DNA from: Perognathus longimembris pacificus
Lineage: Eukaryota > Chordata > Mammalia > Rodentia > Heteromyidae
Reading direction: 5' to 3'
DNA: 64,000 nucleotides
Assembly: GCF_023159225.1 (NCBI RefSeq)
Contig: NC_063170.1
Location: forward strand, 26,438,301 to 26,502,300
The notes under the pieces: model-generated
Databases searched by the model: none
Told to the model about the DNA's origin: nothing
Seen by the model: the letters and a program-made list of their open reading frames with translations, nothing else
Part shown: piece by piece, positions 21,691 to 32,004 of the stretch
How positions within the stretch are numbered: position 1 is the first letter of the stretch
How the letters are laid out: each line of letters opens with the position of its first letter
Position numbers and translations under genes: made by a program

Positions 21691-22597
21691 GAAACACAGC
21701 TAGGCCATTCCTCTCCTGGTGACCACCATGGGTGTACTTCCTCAAGCCCGGATGGCCTGGGCCAGTCCCTTTATGTGGCCTCTTGTTACAATCAAGAAAT
21801 GAGCACAATCTATATGGGCTGTTGTGGCCACATATAGACGGTCTTACAGAAAACTATTTTGATAAGATAGGAATGCACTCTGAAAGAATGGTGAAGCAGA
21901 AGATAGCAAATACATAGGCAATAAGTCATGCAGTCATCTATTACCAAGCACCGTGCACTGTACATGGCTGCTTGTGCTCTACTTCCCATTTCTCAGTCAT
22001 TGCCAAGCACTGTGCAATGCACTGTGTGCTCCAGTTTCTATGATGGCAATTCAGGCTTGTTTCCACCAGCATGGTCACAGATGCCTGAAGAGTGCTCAGT
22101 GCACTAGACACTAGGGATTTTCAGCTGTCTTACAGTCTGGGGGAGTGGACCACTGAGGCTCATGCCATCCACCATAGTTTGGAAACATCATGTGTCATAG
22201 TCACCCACCCATGTGCACCGAAGGCAGCCTTGAGGTAGGAGAGAGATGTGGCGCCCTCCCTTTCTGAGGATTCACACTGATTTGTCACTGTGCAGGGTAG
22301 CCTGAGGCCATGGGAATCCTCACCACCAGAGCTGAGCTCCTTTGCAGGCTTGGTTTCTCTTTTCCTCATTCCATCCCAAAGATAGACTCAGCTAGATCTG
22401 AGTAGGAGGTGGGGAGGCAAGGTACCAGCTCACATATGGTTTCTGGCCCGCAGTCTGGGGTCTTCTTATCCCTGCCCTATTGCTTCTCTCTGCCGAGCAT
22501 TTGTGCTGATTAACTACATGATAATTTTTAAGTGTTTCTTTAATTTTCCCCAGGGCAATTTGGAGCTCTAAATATGCCTGATAAATTGTTGTAGTTT
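21691..22597. other. intronic sequence, nothing recognised
   Basis: CAAGCACTGTGCAATGCACTG-like words recur near 21945-22030 (CCAAGCACCGTGCACTG and CCAAGCACTGTGCAATG), a small decayed local repeat. No gene. Confidence 0.45.
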
Positions 22598-22845
22598 TAG
22601 CTGGGTACTGGTGACTCATGCCTAATCCTAGCTACTCAGGAAGATGAGATGTGAGGATCATGGTTCAAAGCCAGACTGGGCGGGATAGTTCATGAGACTC
22701 TCACCTCCAATTAACCACCAGAAAACCGGAAGTGGAGCTGTGTTTCAAAGTGGTAGTGTGCAGAAGAGCAAAAGTGCTTAGGGATAGTGCTCAAGCCCGA
22801 GTTCAATTCCCACAACTCAAGAAAACAACAACAACAACAAAACAT
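22598..22845 (+). mobile_element. B1-headed dimeric SINE
   Basis: ATCCTAGCTACTCAGGAAGATG head; ATTAACCACCAGAAAACCGG linker; right monomer AGTGGAGCTGTGTTTCAAAG with CCCGAGTTCAATTCCC and an (AAC)n tail. Confidence 0.85.
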
Positions 22846-22896
22846 CCTTAAGCATAAGAATGTATGTACTCTCATTAAAGTGAAAAACATTTTCAA

Positions 22897-22990
22897 AGCC
22901 AGGTGTGGTGTTACACACCTGCAATCCCAGACGCTTGGGGTAGGAGTGGGCATCGAAGCAAGAGTAAGTTATACAGAGAGTCCCTGTGTG
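22897..22990 (+). mobile_element. B1-like monomer fragment
   Basis: GCCAGGTGTGGTGTTACACACC and GCAATCCCAGACGCTTGGGG are closer to a true B1 head than the dimeric families nearby. Confidence 0.6.
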
Positions 22991-23020
22991 GGGTAGTACT
23001 GAATATAAGAATGTCCTCAG

Positions 23021-23222
23021 AGGCAGTTGCTGATGGCTCATACTTGTAATTCTAACTACTCAAGATGCAGAGATCTGAGGACCACAGTTCAAGGCCAGCC
23101 AGGCAGGAAAGTCATACTTACTCATCTCCAGTTAACCAGCAAAAAGCCAGAAGTGGAGCTATGCTAGCCTTGAGTGATAAAGTGTTCAGGTCCTGAGTTC
23201 AAGCTTCAGTACTAACACACAT
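23021..23222 (+). mobile_element. B1-headed dimeric SINE, deleted right monomer
   Basis: Head with AATTCTAACTACTCAAGATG and CCAGTTAACCAGCAAAAAGCC. The right monomer lacks the usual GGCTCAAGTGGTAGAG and jumps to ATGCTAGCCTTGAGTGATAA. GTTCAAGCTTCAGTACTAAC is duplicated in the tail. Confidence 0.8.
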
Positions 23223-23295
23223 GTACACATACACACACAGTTCAAGCTTCAGTACTAACACACACATACACACACACACACACGTACACACACGA
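23223..23295 (+). repeat. (CA)n microsatellite with tail duplication
   Basis: Two CA runs separated by a second copy of GTTCAAGCTTCAGTACTAAC, apparently copied from the neighbouring SINE tail. Confidence 0.85.
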
Positions 23296-23570
23296 CAAGG
23301 AAGAGGAGGAGGGGGAGGGGGCAAGGAGGAGGAGGAGGACAAGGAGGGGGACTGGGAGAGGGAGAAGGGGGAGGAGGAGGAGGAGCAGGAGGAGGAGGGG
23401 GGAGGAGGAGGAGGAATATTCTTAGGATGGAGAGGAGGAGAACAAGGAGAGGGAGAAGGGGAAAGAAGAGGAGGAGAAAGAAGAAAGAAGAAAGGAGAAG
23501 AAGGAGGAGGAGGACGACGAGGAGGAGGAGGAGGAGGAGGAGAAGGAGAAGAAATATTTTCAGGATGGGG
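23296..23570 (+). repeat. polypurine (GGA/GAA)n tract
   Basis: About 275 bases of nearly uninterrupted purine on the + strand, built of GGA and GAA triplets. A short ATATT-containing break recurs (GGAATATTCTTAGGATGG and GAAATATTTTCAGGATGG), implying a larger repeat of roughly 135-140 bases. Confidence 0.92.
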
Positions 23571-24029
23571 TATAAGGATGTAGCCACTTGAATTCTTTAT
23601 AGCTTTAACCCCAGCAGTGATTGTATAGTAGCATGCTGTGGGTTTTTATTTTTAACCAGTATCTATCCCCATATGAGGGGTGAACTCTTCAAGTTGACAT
23701 GTTGGCCTTGATCCCCACTGAGTGCTCTGTTGGTGGTACACAGAAGACCCAAGCAAGTACTTGTTGGGTGAAAGGTCACATAGCGTAGTTGGTGGCAGAC
23801 CCCAAGCACTATTGCTCCCTGTCCACCGATGGGAATTGGTGATGATTTAGACAGACATGAGGACCAGCTCTGTGGCCCAGAGCACAATCCCCTTCTTCCT
23901 GGGGTATTTTCTTGAATGCCCAGTGGGGCGGAGCTTGAGGCTATTTGGGGCAGACACCCATTCAGAGCTGCCAGCATAGGACTCAGACACAATCGTCATC
24001 ATGGTAATGAAATAGCCAACCACAGTGAG
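23571..24029. other. intronic sequence, nothing recognised
   Basis: No repeat or gene recognised. Confidence 0.5.
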
Positions 24030-24200
24030 TCTGGGATGGCACGCAGCCCCCTTTCACCATTGCCCATGAGGTGGGCATCATGTCCCCCATTCCCACTTGA
24101 CAGACTCAGAAACTGAGGCTCAAGACAATTTGATTATTTGCTCAAGCTTATGCAGTGAGTGAGTGGCAATGATGTTTCGAGCCTGGGAAGCCTGCCTTCC
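24030..24200 (-). mobile_element. MIR SINE fragment
   Basis: ACAGACTCAGAAACTGAGGCTC, GCTCAAGCTTATGCAGTGAG and TGGCAATGATGTTTCGAGCC follow the reverse MIR core (…cagatgaggaaactgaggctc … aggtcacacagctagt…). Confidence 0.7.
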
Positions 24201-25902
24201 TCCTCCTGCTTCTGTGGGCTTGGCACCCCGCAAGCCTCCCACCTCGTCTTCTGCCTCCCAGGCCCTCCTGCTGTGCTTCAGGCCATGTCCCATCTGTCAG
24301 AGGTTCTGTTCTGGCCAGATGCAGTGTGCCTCCTGGGACCCCAGACCAGGACAGTTGCTGCTGAGGGAGGGGAAGGGAGCTGGCAGGCTCAGCCTGGCTC
24401 CAGCCCCTGGCTCAGAGCATACGGCTGGAGGGATGGCGGAGCTGTCAGCCCATGGCTCGCCCCCAGGGCTGGCCTGTCCTTAGCCTCCTTTTCTGAGCAG
24501 GTGGAGTGGGACTTGGGAGGCCCAGTGAGCCCCACCAAGCCTGGAGCAAATGCATTCTGGCTCCCCTCTCCTGTGGTAGAGAGGGGCTGGGAGGAGGGAA
24601 AAGGGCAGGAGGAGGGAGGCTGAACAGAAGAGCAGGCCAGATGTGGAGCCCAAGCTGTGGAGGTCAAAGGGGTAGGAGCTCAGTCATGACTGGCTTGTGA
24701 GAGGACAGCAGCAGTGACAAGGGGAACAGGCAGAACTTAGGGGAGAAGCAGGGAGGTATAAAGGAGGGAGGGAGGGATATAGAGGCCTGCAGAGGTGGAG
24801 GATGGCATTTGGAGGAGGAGAGGTGTTAGAATTGTAGTATTTGCAAATCATAGCATATGAAAGTCGGAAGACACAGCATAGACGGAGGTTGGGAAGTTCC
24901 GGTCCCTTGCACAGAAGCATGGGCGGACACTGGGAATGCTGGCTGAGGCTGTGAGCTGCCTGGCAGACTGGGCTCAGTAGTCATCACACTGTGGAAAACG
25001 ATCTGATCTGAGGTCTCCTGAGCTGCACATACCCTGCTGTTCAGCCTCTCTGATTGCACTTGTAGCACAAGGTCTGTACATCTGCCCTGCTGGCTCTATG
25101 AAGCCAGCCACTAATGTGAACTGGACAGTGTTAAAACCCCAGAAGTTTTCTCCCCTTTCTTAGAGACCAAAGCTCTCTTGGCCAGAAGGGGAGACCAGCT
25201 GCCAAAAGGGAACCCATGTCTCATTTTCCATTCAAATCTAGGAGCAGCTCAGTCTGGATGTTTGTAGAATGTCTTTTCTCCACGTTGGAGTCCATGCTAC
25301 TCCCATGGCTCAGGATCACAGCACCTTTGCTGTTTGGCCATTTCCCCTTAAATCCACCCTTCACTTCTAGCTTCACATTGCAACTTGGGGTTTCCTCATG
25401 CATCTTTTTCTACTTTGTTCAGCTGAGGCTCAACTCCAGATTTAGGTGAGCCATTTGTTCTCCTGCCAAGGGTGGACGGGAGGGCCTCAAATTTCTCAGA
25501 CAGCTCTCATTCCACTGGCCCTGATCTTCACAGGCACTTACAGCCCCCAAGAGTTTCCAGATGGCTGATGGCACATGATCCATGTGCTTCTGAGGAGACT
25601 GAGGCCCAAAGATATCCAGTGAGCCCCGTCTCACCAGGCTTTTTGAGCCAGCCCTCAACGGCACTGCTGGACATTATGTGTGGGGTCTGTTAGTTTTCTT
25701 GTCTCAGGTCAAATTCTCTTCATGGGGTTCTTTCATTCATTCACTCATTTATTTAATAAATAAGAGAGATGAGCACTCAGAGCCCCATAGCTAAATCCTC
25801 GGGTTTCCATGAGACACCAAAAGTCGTGTTGGATAGCCCAGTGATATCCACACCACATCTGCTGGATGTCCTATGGACCACTAGCTCTCTAGGCTGTTGT
25901 GT
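24201..25902. other. intronic sequence, nothing recognised
   Basis: GC-rich to 24700 with a GGGAGGGAGGG purine patch near 24760. A short CATTCATTCACTCATTTATTT word near 25735 may be a minimal L2 remnant. No gene. Confidence 0.45.
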
Positions 25903-25944
25903 ATGTGTGCACGTGTGTGTGTGTGTGTATGTGTGTGTGTGTGT
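25903..25944 (+). repeat. (TG)n microsatellite
   Basis: Imperfect TG array joining directly to a SINE fragment on its right. Confidence 0.92.
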
Positions 25945-26045
25945 GCCAGAACCTGGGTTTGAACTCATGCCTTGTTCTTTCACTTGGCCTTTGTGTTCAA
26001 GGGTAGCACTCTACTACTTGAGCCATACCTTCATGTTTGGCTTTA
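25945..26045 (-). mobile_element. SINE right-monomer fragment
   Basis: GCCAGAACCTGGGTTTGAACTC and CTCTACTACTTGAGCCATACC; truncated before the B1 head. Confidence 0.75.
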
Positions 26046-26522
26046 TACAGCCAAACTGGTGGCTTGAGCTGTTGGGAAAGTGGAGAAAGTGAGCAAGTGA
26101 GCAAGCAGGTGTATGGATTCTGTGAGCATCGATATTAGGGTGAGGAGAGGGAGCATACAGATGAGGAACACCGAATTGGACAGGTGAGGAGGCCAGTTAC
26201 AACCTCAGATTTTATATTTTTCAATTCTTTCTGGTCCTCTAAAGCTAGCCACCTGCTCTCTTGTCACTGTCACCTTCCCCTCCAGGCTGGCCACTTCCTC
26301 CCCATTCCAACTATCTCCAATACAGCATTCAGGGGCTCCCCATGACCTCAATTCATGGCATGTAGCTTTGGTGGCAGTTGTATGGCACCCCAAGTCATGA
26401 GTGATACCTCAGAATATCTTGACTACAGCAACCAGGTGCAGTATGTTTGTCTCAAAAGCTTGGTAGTCATTTGAAAAAAAAAAAAACATGGAAATCCAGT
26501 GGGGGGAAATAAATGCTACTTT
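26046..26522. other. intronic sequence, nothing recognised
   Basis: No repeat or gene recognised. Confidence 0.5.
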
Positions 26523-26785
26523 CTTTTTTTTTTTTTGCAGGGTGGTGGTAGTGTTGGTACTGGGGCTTGAACTCAGGTCTCACACTCTCACTTGGCTTTT
26601 TTGCTAAAGGTTGGTGCACTTACCACTTGAGCCACATCTCCACTTCTGTCTTTTTGCTGGTTAATTGGAGATAAGAGTTTCATGGACTTTCTTGCCTCTT
26701 CTGGCTTCAAACAGCAATCCTCTGATCTCAGCCTCCTGAGTAGGTAGGATGACAGGTGTGAGACTCTAGTGCCTGGCTTATTTCA
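26523..26785 (-). mobile_element. B1-headed dimeric SINE
   Basis: T-rich tail, then GGGGCTTGAACTCAGGTCTC, ACCACTTGAGCCACATCTCC, GGTTAATTGGAGATAAGAGT and CAGCCTCCTGAGTAGGTAGG. Confidence 0.9.
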
Positions 26786-27122
26786 TTTTTAATACAGTAT
26801 CTAGTATTATATGCAAAATGAAGCAGATCCAAGTGGAGCCACAAATTGCATTTTGCCCCAGCTCCAGGTTATTATGCCCACACCACTGGTCCCACCTTGT
26901 GAGTGGCTGGCTGTGACCTCAGCTGCCAGCTGCACTCCTACCAATACCCCTCCCCAGGCCTTCTGCTCCTTGCATCGAGCTGGACCAGCCCTGGGGCATT
27001 AGTTAAAAGGTCAGCTCCCCTTGTGACGTGGTTTGAGGCGTCCAGCACAGCTGGCCTTGTGTCCTCAAACAGAAATCCTCGCCATACCCTGTCTGAAACT
27101 CTTAAGTGGGCCGATCTTTTTA
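26786..27122. other. intronic sequence, nothing recognised
   Basis: No repeat or gene recognised. Confidence 0.5.
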
Positions 27123-27135
27123 TTAAAAAAAAAAA

Positions 27136-27170
<35 letters not shown>
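27123..27170 (+). repeat. A-run plus (GT)n microsatellite
   Basis: A13-type run immediately followed by about 16 GT units, abutting the SINE cluster to the right. Confidence 0.93.
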
Positions 27171-27275
27171 CAGCCTGATCTCAGAGGCTTGAGCTCAGGG
27201 CTTATGCACTGTCGCTTAGCTTTTTCAGTCAAGGTTGGCACTCTGTCAATGGAGACATACCTACACTTCCAGCTC
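27171..27275 (-). mobile_element. SINE right-monomer fragment
   Basis: GAGGCTTGAGCTCAGGGCTT and TTTTTCAGTCAAGGTTGGCAC. It is cut off at CTTCCAGCTC by the T-run of the next element. Confidence 0.75.
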
Positions 27276-27520
27276 TTTTTTTTTTTTTTTTTTCTGTCTC
27301 TTATAGGGCTTGAACTCAGGGCCTGAGTTCTGTCTTTGAGCTTTTTCAGCTCCAGGCTAGCACTCCACCACTTTGAGTTACAGCTCCATTTCCTGTTTTC
27401 TGGTAGTTAATTAGAGATAAGAGTCTCCTAGACTTGTCTACCCTGGGGCTGGCTTCAGACCTCACTCCCTGCCTCCTGAGTAGCTAGGATTACAGGTATG
27501 AGCCTCCAATGCTCTAGCTG
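27276..27520 (-). mobile_element. B1-headed dimeric SINE
   Basis: T18-type tail, GGGCTTGAACTCAGGGCCTG, GAGTTACAGCTCCATTTCC, AGTTAATTAGAGATAAGAGTC and CTCCTGAGTAGCTAGGATTA. Probably inserted into the fragment on its left. Confidence 0.9.
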
Positions 27521-27524
27521 TTTT

Positions 27525-27730
27525 GTTTTGTGCCAGTACTTGGGCTTCTGTGGGCCTGGGTGCCTGTTTCTTAGATGTTTTGCTCTAGTGGAGCCATGGC
27601 TTTTTGTTGGTTAATGGGATATTAGAGTTTCCTGGACTTTCCTTCCTGGGCTGGCATGTAACTGTGATTCTCAGATCTTGGCCGCCTCAGAAGCTCAGAT
27701 TATAGGCATATGCTGCTGATCCTGGCTTGG
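27525..27730 (-). mobile_element. B1-headed dimeric SINE (diverged)
   Basis: GTGCCAGTACTTGGGCTTC, TTTTGTTGGTTAATGGGATA, CTGTGATTCTCAGATCTTGG and CTCAGAAGCTCAGATTATAG; third antisense unit in a row. Confidence 0.8.
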
Positions 27731-28084
27731 TCCTGTCATTATGAGGGCAAGAAAGCTGTTGCTCATCGCTCCTACAGAGGTGGGCCTCCAGTGTGTGGGA
27801 ACATGCTTGCCAGGAAAGCATTGCTGCCCCTTACTGGCGTGTTTTGCCTGGAAGCTCCTGCCTGTGTGAAGCTCCGTGCCTGTCTTAGGAAGGCTAGCCT
27901 GCCAGAGCCCTCTCCACTTCCTTCTTAGAACAGGATACACCACAAAGTGCCCACTTCCACGTTGTGCAAGGTTACCACAGACCTCTCTTGCCCACTCCAG
28001 GTCTAGGGGTGTGGATTCTCCAAGTGGCAGGCCAGGAAGTCTTCCCCTTATTCATGGGTGTTTCCTGGAGGAGGAAGTACCATG
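27731..28084. other. intronic sequence, nothing recognised
   Basis: No repeat or gene recognised. Confidence 0.5.
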
Positions 28085-28290
28085 GAGTATGTGCCCACAC
28101 ATGTGTAAGCATGTGTGCATGCATGTTGTACGTACACGTTTGTGTGTGGAGCTTGTGTGGTTGTGGCTGTATCCAGGATACACATGCACCTGTACACTGC
28201 ATATGGCTTGAGGTACACACAGGCACAGGTGTGGAGGTGCCTGACAGACATGTGCGTGTGCATTTGCCTGTAGGTACGTGTGCAGTCTGG
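28085..28290. repeat. degenerate alternating purine-pyrimidine tract
   Basis: CACACATGTGTAAGCATGTG, GTGCATGCATGTTGTACGTA and GTGCGTGTGCATTTGCC: TG/CA/TA alternation without a fixed unit. Confidence 0.7.
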
Positions 28291-29315
28291 GTGGTAAGAG
28301 CAAAGCTGGGGTGCCCGTGACATCAGTTTTGGAACCTTCCCTGGCCCCCATCCATCCCAGGCTGGAGGAGAAAAGCTGCTGTTTGGTAGAGCAGATTTTG
28401 CAGCTTGGCTTTATGTGCGTGTGAGCACTTGGGTGTGTTTTAATTAACTAGAACATTTGCCTGGAAATGAGCAGCGGTGGCAGCCGGCGCAAAGGCAGCT
28501 GGAGGAGGCGGGGCGGTGGCTGCGCAGCAGAGGCCTGCAGTCTGTGTGTCGATGTGCAGGTCCTGGCTGATGGGCTGGGGGACAGTGGGCTGGGGTTGCA
28601 GGGGGTGGGGGGTGCAGACAGTCCCGATGCTAGCCATTGCTCCAGCAGGAGACAATCCTGGAGTGGCTGAAGTGCTGGAGCTCAGTCCCTTTCTGTGACA
28701 GAGCAGCCACTGGGGTGCACAGGTTGGGGATTTACTGAAGGAAACCATCCCTGTGTCACTCCTCCTGTCTTCTTGGCAGTTCCAAGGCCTTCGAGCATCA
28801 GCTGTTGCTAAGATCCACCCTTGAGCACCTCCAGAAGAGGGGTTTCCCCATGGGTCTGTTAGCCTCTACTTTCCCTTCATTCCATTTCACCTCTAGGCCC
28901 CCTCAGTCCAGCCTTGTTCCCTCCTGTCTATGTCAGAGGGCAGAATGCTGCCACCTCTCAGGCGCTCCCTGTTCTTCACCAGCAACTTCCACCCACTATG
29001 AGCAGGTGAAGTGGGATGCAGTCCGTCCACTTAGCCATCTTGTGATTCTCTAATGACACACACTGCTGCTGTCCACCAAGCCACATGGTCCTCTGCACCC
29101 ACAGCAGATTCCTAGGCACTGGGGAGGCCTGAGCTGATGGAAGGACCGCTGAGTTCTCTTCCCACTCGCTTTCTTGGACTCCTGCTCACAGAGGGAAAGA
29201 ACAGGAACCTCAGCCACGGTTTAATACTAACTTCTCTTTTTGCTCAGCACACAGCTAAATTCCAAATGGATACAATTATTCATGCTAGGACTTCAGTCGA
29301 GCCTCCCTCTACATG
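28291..29315. other. intronic sequence, one CpG-bearing patch
   Basis: 28460-28560 has a few CpGs in a GGAGGCGGGGCGG context. An open frame there on each strand lacks domains. The rest is unremarkable. Confidence 0.45.
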
Positions 29316-29620
29316 CAGAGATGTATGTACAGGCATGTGCACATGTGTTCTGTGCTTAGATGTATGTGTGCATATACATATGCATGCGGGTAAGCATTAT
29401 GTACCCATATTGTCACATAAGTGCTTGCAAACATGCAAAAAGCATGCAAGTCTATACATATCTTCCCATGTGTTCGCACATGTGTATCAATGTGTAGGGA
29501 CATGTGTGTCCTATGTTCATATATAGGTGCACATAAATGTCCCGTGTTCATATAGTTATGTGTATAAATACATCCAGGTGTGTACCTGTGTGCCTATGTG
29601 TTTACACACATGTGGTTTGG
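29316..29620. repeat. degenerate alternating purine-pyrimidine tract
   Basis: About 300 bases of ATGTGTGC, CATATATG and GTGTGTATAAATAC-like words with TATGTGT and TGTTCATAT recurring. The phrase GTGTCCTATGTTCATATATAG recurs as GTCCCGTGTTCATATAGTTA about 40 bases later. Confidence 0.65.
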
Positions 29621-29830
29621 CCCCTCCGTTTAGTCTTCCAATCTAATTGCCTTTTTGAAGAAAAGCCTGCTTTAATTTTTAATTAGAAACCAGTTCTGAG
29701 AGACCCAGGAGCAGTGACTGAGGTTTTGCTCATCATAGGAGTTTACCTTATGTTTCTCACGTCTAAGTCAGGACAGCTTTGGTTAGGGTGGGCCTGGACA
29801 GTGCTGCTTCCCATTCTGGTGTGTGTGTGC
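29621..29830. other. intronic sequence, nothing recognised
   Basis: AT-rich (TTTAATTTTTAATTAG), no repeat family recognised. Confidence 0.4.
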
Positions 29831-30060
29831 GCCAGAACTGGGGCTTGAACTCAGAGCCTGGGTGCTGTCCCTTTGCTTTTTCGTCCAAGGCTGGCACTCT
29901 ACCACTTGAGCTATACCTCCACTTTGGGACTTTTTGATGGTCAATTGGAGATAAGGGTTTCACAGTCTTCCCTGCTTGTTCTGGCTTTGAACCTTAATCC
30001 TTGGAACTCAGACTCCTGAGTAGCTAGGATGGTCTGCATGAGTCACCAGTGCCTGACATG
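29831..30060 (-). mobile_element. B1-headed dimeric SINE
   Basis: Begins after a short GTGTGTGTGC run: GGGGCTTGAACTCAGAGCCT, ACCACTTGAGCTATACCTCC, GGTCAATTGGAGATAAGGGT and CTCCTGAGTAGCTAGGATGG. Confidence 0.9.
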
Positions 30061-30574
30061 GTGGATGTGCCTTAGTGCTGCTAAATGACCATGTAGTTAC
30101 TTGTCAATGAGCATCAGGATTTTGCCTAGGTAGGAATCCCTTCCTGCAATTCTAAAACAAATGCCAATGAAGGAGGAGTTGGAGATGAGGTCGGGGTGGC
30201 TGAGGGGCTGTGGGGTGCCAGCATCCTTTAGAAGAGATGAGATCTCTGCCCCTTCTGTCTGGAAGCCTGGGAGAAGCCGCAGCCTTTGCCAAGTGGGATT
30301 TTGCTGCAGTCTGTTTCTGTTGGGCTGGGGATGCGGTTAGCATATTTGTTGTAGGTAAACTGATATATGTCAGGTGGGGAGTAATTACCTTGCTACCAGT
30401 GCGGGGTGGTGAGCATGGGCCCTGGCAGATGTGGGGGAATGGTTACCAGGGCATGGGTGGCTTCCAGGTGGGGCGCCTCCTGGTGGTGCTGGCTCCTACA
30501 CTGTCCCAGAGTGGGACATTCTTTGTTGTTCCACTTGGCCCCTCTCTGCCATGCAGCAATCTGTGAATTGTTAA
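30061..30574. other. intronic sequence, nothing recognised
   Basis: 30295-30400 (TTAGCATATTTGTTGTAGGT, GAGTAATTACC) is AT-rich and repeat-free; otherwise nothing. Confidence 0.4.
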
Positions 30575-30792
30575 CTCTGTCTCCCTCCCTCTCCCCCTCT
30601 CCTTTCCCCTTTCCCTTTCCCTTCCCCTTCCCCTTACCCTTCCCCATCCCTTTCCCTTTCCCTTCCCCTTCCCTTCCTCCTTTCCCTTTCCCTTTCCCTT
30701 TCCCTTTCCCTCCCCCTTCTCCTCTCCCTTCCCTTTCCCTTTTCCCCTTCCCTTCCCTTTCCCCTTTCCCTTTCCCTTTCCTTTTCCCTTTC
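30575..30792 (+). repeat. polypyrimidine (TTTCCC)n-type array
   Basis: About 218 bases of C and T only with few exceptions, dominated by CCCTTT hexamers with CCCTTCC variants. It is the extended tail of the antisense SINE on its right. Confidence 0.92.
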
Positions 30793-30995
30793 TGTCATGG
30801 GGCTTGAACTTAGGGCCTGGGCAGTGCCCTTGTGCTTTAGTGCTCAAGGCTAACACTGTACCGCTTTGAGCCACAGCTCCACTTCTGGTTTTCTTTCACG
30901 GACTTTCCTGCCTGGGCTGGCTTTGAACCATGATCCTTAGATCTCAGCCTCCTGAGTAGCTAGGATTATAGGCATGAATCACCAGTACCTAGCTT
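30793..30995 (-). mobile_element. B1-headed dimeric SINE, linker deleted
   Basis: GGGGCTTGAACTTAGGGCCTG, GAGCCACAGCTCCACTTCTGG, then directly TTTCTTTCACGGACTTTCC (the usual GTTAATTGGAGATAAGAG is missing) and CTCCTGAGTAGCTAGGATTA. Confidence 0.88.
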
Positions 30996-31069
30996 GCGCT
31001 CTCTCTCTCTCTCTTCCTCCCTCCCTCCCTCCCTCCCTCCCTCCCTCCCTCCCTCCCTCCCTCCCTCCC
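30996..31069 (+). repeat. (CT)n(CCCT)n microsatellite
   Basis: Seven CT units run into about 13 CTCC tetramers, sitting between two antisense SINEs. Confidence 0.95.
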
Positions 31070-31382
31070 AGTATGGGGCTTTACTCAAGACTTTGGACTT
31101 GCCAGGCAGGTGCTCTGCCACTTGAGTCCCCACTTCAATCACCTTTGCTTTATGTTAGCTTTCAGAGAGGGTCTTATGCTTTTTGCCTGGGACTGGCCAC
31201 AGACTGATATTGTCCCAAGCAGGACTTCTACATAGGATCATAAGTGTATATCACCACACTTAGTTTATTGGTTGAGATGAGGTTTCATTTACTTTTTCCC
31301 TAGGCTGACATGGAATTACCCTCCTCCTAATCTCCAAGTCCTAATTAGCTGGTATTATAAATGTTGGACACTATGCCTGGCC
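31070..31382 (-). mobile_element. old B1-dID-like SINE plus a further B1-like unit
   Basis: GGGGCTTTACTCAAGACTTTG and CTCTGCCACTTGAGTCCCC (ID-like complement). Two B1-like complements follow, the second with GGTTTCATTTACTTTTTCCC, TAATTAGCTGGTATTATAAA and CTATGCCTGGCC. Confidence 0.55.
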
Positions 31383-31965
31383 TTGGTTATGATTCTCTTC
31401 AGTGACTATGGAGGTCTTACCTTCTCTGAGCCTTACTTTTCTTCTCTGGAAAGAAGGAATAGTAATCAGTACCTAGCCCATAGGATCATCTGTACCCTTT
31501 ATTAACAGTTGTGAATTCTAGAAAGCCTGAAACCTAGAAATGGGTATGCACATGTGTGTACACATGTAACTCATTTAACAATGAAACTTGATGAGCTGAT
31601 TTGAAGTTATTTATACAAGGTTTATTATTGTTCCTTTTGTTGAATACTTGATGTTGCAGAAAAAAACCAACATGCAGATCTCCTTTGGGGTACCCCAGAT
31701 ATACCAAAAAATGCATTGTATTGGCTTTCTCAAACCTGAGAAAAACTGAATCCTGGCACATATAGATGGACTGCAAGAATTTGGGGTGAAGGCTGAAGGC
31801 TGGCAGATATGAAGTGTGTGCAGCCCCCTATAGAATAAATGCTTAGTAGGTTGTAGATGACACTGTCATGTGACCTGACCAATGGAACCAGATTGCCCAA
31901 ATTTTCTGCCTTTTACTTCTTTCTTATCTCTCTTAGCTACATAGAGTAGAGCCCTTTAGTCAAGT

Positions 31966-31970
<5 letters not shown>
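31383..31970. other. intronic sequence, nothing recognised
   Basis: No repeat or gene recognised. Confidence 0.5.

Positions 31971-32001
<31 letters not shown>
31971..32001 (+). repeat. (CA)n microsatellite
   Basis: About 15 CA units ending in CGCACGC. Confidence 0.95.

Positions 32002-32004
<3 letters not shown>

Noticed and set aside
23221..23587. Glu/Gly-rich and Leu-rich frames
   Set aside because: Translation of the purine tract on either strand.
28440..28748. Open frames over a CpG-bearing patch
   Set aside because: No domain, weak CpG density and opposed frames; not enough for a gene or promoter call.
30406..30874. Long frames on both strands
   Set aside because: Produced by the TTTCCC array and the adjoining SINE; GKGK and PFPF repeats only.
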